Shown here piece after piece: positions 4,529-5,628 of a stretch of 5,628 nt of DNA; position 1 is the first letter of the stretch, and each line of letters opens with the position of its first letter. The stretch is from Rhodospirillales bacterium (GTDB taxonomy: Bacteria > Pseudomonadota > Alphaproteobacteria > Acetobacterales > Acetobacteraceae). The translations under genes were made by a program, and so were the position numbers. The DNA is taken from contig CAHJXG010000116.1 of assembly GCA_903644035.1 (NCBI GenBank), positions 1 through 5,628 of the forward strand, in the 5' to 3' direction. Under the pieces are notes generated by a model. The model had not been told where the DNA came from and did no database searches. It saw only the letters and a list, made by a program, of their open reading frames with translations.

Positions 4529-5628
4529 TCAGCCAACGCCCTGATCCACCGCGAGCGCCGCGTGCACCAGGGCCAGATGGCTCAGGGCCTGGGGCATGTT
4601 GCCCAGCATGGCGCCAGTGCCCGGGTCCATCTGCTCATGCAGCAGGCCAAGGTTGCCGGAGGTGGCCGCAAGCAGCGCGTCCATCTGCTGCACCGCCGCG
4701 CCGCGCTCGCCGAGCAGGGCGAACGCCTCCACCAGCCAGAACGCGCAGGCGAGGAAGGTGCCCTCCTCGGCCTCCATGCCCGAATACCGGAACACCAGCG
4801 GGCCGCGGCACAGCTCGCGCCGGACCGCGTCGCGGGTGAGCGCCAGCCGGTCGCCGCGCTCGAAGCCGAAGCGGGTCGCGAGCAGGAGCGAGGCGTCCAG
4901 CCGGTCCGTCCCGGGATGCATGACGTAGCTCTGCTTCTCGTCCGACCAGCAATGCGCGTCGACCCAGTCGCGGATGCGGTCGCGCTCGCGCCGCCAGCGG
5001 TCGGCATGGCTGGCATCGAGCTGGCCCGACGCGGCGAGCCGGGCCGCGCGGTCGAGCGCCGTCCAGCAGCCGAGCTTCGACATGGTGTAGTGCTCGGCCT
5101 GCTCCAGCTCCCAGATGCCGGCGTCGCGGGAGCGCCACAGGTCGGCGCAGCGGTCGGCAAGCTCCGCGAGCAGGCGCCGGGTTGTGAGGTCGAGGACGTG
5201 GCCGCACTCGACGAACAGCGCCGCGGTCTCCATCAGGTCGCCGAACACGCCGAGCTGGAGCTGCTCCCGCGCCCGGTTGCCCTCGCGCACCGGCCTGCTG
5301 TTCCGGTAGCCCGGCAGGTCCAGTTCGCGCTCCTCCGGCGCAAGGTCGCCGTCGAGACGGTACATCACATGCAGCCTTCCGCCATGGCGGAGGATGGTGG
5401 CGGTCAGCCAGGAGAACGCGGCCTTGGCCTCCTCGACCGCCCCGACCCGCAGGAACGCCTTGACGGTGTAGGCGACGTCGCGCGCCCAGGCGAAGCGGTA
5501 GTCGTAGTTCTTCCCCGCGCCGATCCGCTCCGGCAGCGAGGAGGTCGCCGCCGCCGCCGTGGCGCCCGTGGGCGTGAACAGCAGCAGCTTGAGGGCGAGC
5601 GCGCTGCGCCGCACCGCCTCCCCGTAGC
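4529..5628 (-). CDS. GH15 glucoamylase/trehalase-like glycoside hydrolase, C-terminal catalytic part (cut by right edge)
   Basis: C-terminal (alpha/alpha)6-barrel part of a bacterial GH15 protein, the family of glucoamylases, glucodextranases and trehalases that release glucose from alpha-glucosides. The frame is open to position 5628, reading YGEAVRRSALALKLL, an internal motif of the family, so the true start lies beyond the window; whole proteins are about 600 residues with an N-terminal beta-rich domain. Numbering from the GTG codon at 5614: SSLPERIGAGKNYDYRFAWARD (25-46) is the conserved substrate-site segment, IWE (167-169) contains the likely general acid Glu169, YTMSKLGCWTALDRA (176-190) follows it, EEGTFLACAFWLVEA (283-297) is typical, and HEQ (326-328) contains the likely general base Glu327. 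Catalytic roles are inferred from the fungal glucoamylase pattern (WEE and SEQ). Trehalose versus malto-oligosaccharide specificity cannot be decided. It converges on the nitrile operon with no functional link visible. Confidence 0.92.
   Translation of the reverse strand, partial: YGEAVRRSALALKLLLFTPTGATAAAATSSLPERIGAGKNYDYRFAWARDVAYTVKAFLRVGAVEEAKAAFSWLTATILRHGGRLHVMYRLDGDLAPEERELDLPGYRNSRPVREGNRAREQLQLGVFGDLMETAALFVECGHVLDLTTRRLLAELADRCADLWRSRDAGIWELEQAEHYTMSKLGCWTALDRAARLAASGQLDASHADRWRRERDRIRDWVDAHCWSDEKQSYVMHPGTDRLDASLLLATRFGFERGDRLALTRDAVRRELCRGPLVFRYSGMEAEEGTFLACAFWLVEAFALLGERGAAVQQMDALLAATSGNLGLLHEQMDPGTGAMLGNMPQALSHLALVHAALAVDQGVG

Noticed and set aside
4264..4536. Minus-strand frame with a CPDC motif
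   Set aside because: The CPDC looks like a zinc-ribbon start, but no second Cys pair at suitable spacing follows, and most of the frame is antisense to the activator.
4192..4839. Plus-strand open frame of 215 codons spanning the activator gene and the glycosidase
   Set aside because: It is Pro/Arg/Ala-rich, out of frame with the activator and antisense to the GH15 gene, with no family resemblance.
5612..5614. GTG at 5614 as the start of the GH15 gene
   Set aside because: The frame stays open to the window edge and the codons before it (YGEA) continue a conserved internal GH15 motif, so the gene is simply cut.

Overview
The window is uniformly GC-rich, with third codon positions mostly G or C. 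Gene content and codon use suggest a high-GC proteobacterium, probably an alphaproteobacterium, although nothing here fixes the genus. It reads as an ordinary chromosomal metabolic region. I found no transposase, integrase, CRISPR array, tRNA or rRNA.

Layout: (1) Positions 1-2483, minus strand, hold the first three genes of a branched-chain-amino-acid/urea/amide-type ABC importer, transcribed leftwards. The order is a Tat-exported periplasmic binding protein, a LivH/UrtB-type permease, and the start of a LivM/UrtC-type permease that runs off the left edge. (2) Positions 2484-2765 form a 282-nt divergent intergenic region. It has one conspicuous AT-rich island with an extended -10 box facing the transporter, and a perfect 7+7-bp inverted repeat just downstream of that box. 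(3) Positions 2766-4417, plus strand, hold a tightly overlapping four-gene cobalt-type nitrile hydratase operon: alpha subunit, N-terminal half of beta, C-terminal half of beta, and the nitrile hydratase accessory (activator) protein. (4) Positions 4418-4528 are a short gap between convergent genes. (5) Positions 4529-5628, minus strand, hold the C-terminal catalytic part of a GH15 glucoamylase/trehalase-like glycosidase, cut by the right edge and apparently unrelated to the nitrile genes.

The most notable point is that the nitrile hydratase beta subunit is encoded by two separate genes joined by a TGATG stop/start overlap, with an AAGGAG ribosome binding site ahead of the second. The active-site residues are all present but spread over three polypeptides: the alpha CTLCSC cobalt claw, the beta-N Arg52, Tyr68 and Trp72, and the beta-C arginine motif. 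This resembles the three-subunit organisation known from thiocyanate hydrolase and toyocamycin nitrile hydratase, although subunit lengths and gene order fit a nitrile hydratase better than thiocyanate hydrolase. A recent frameshift in an ordinary beta gene is the main alternative.

Working model (inference): the importer brings in a small nitrogenous compound such as an amide, urea or nitrile, and the hydratase converts a nitrile to its amide in the cytoplasm, with the accessory protein loading cobalt into alpha. No amidase and no cobalt transporter lies in the window, so the amide product must be used by something encoded elsewhere.
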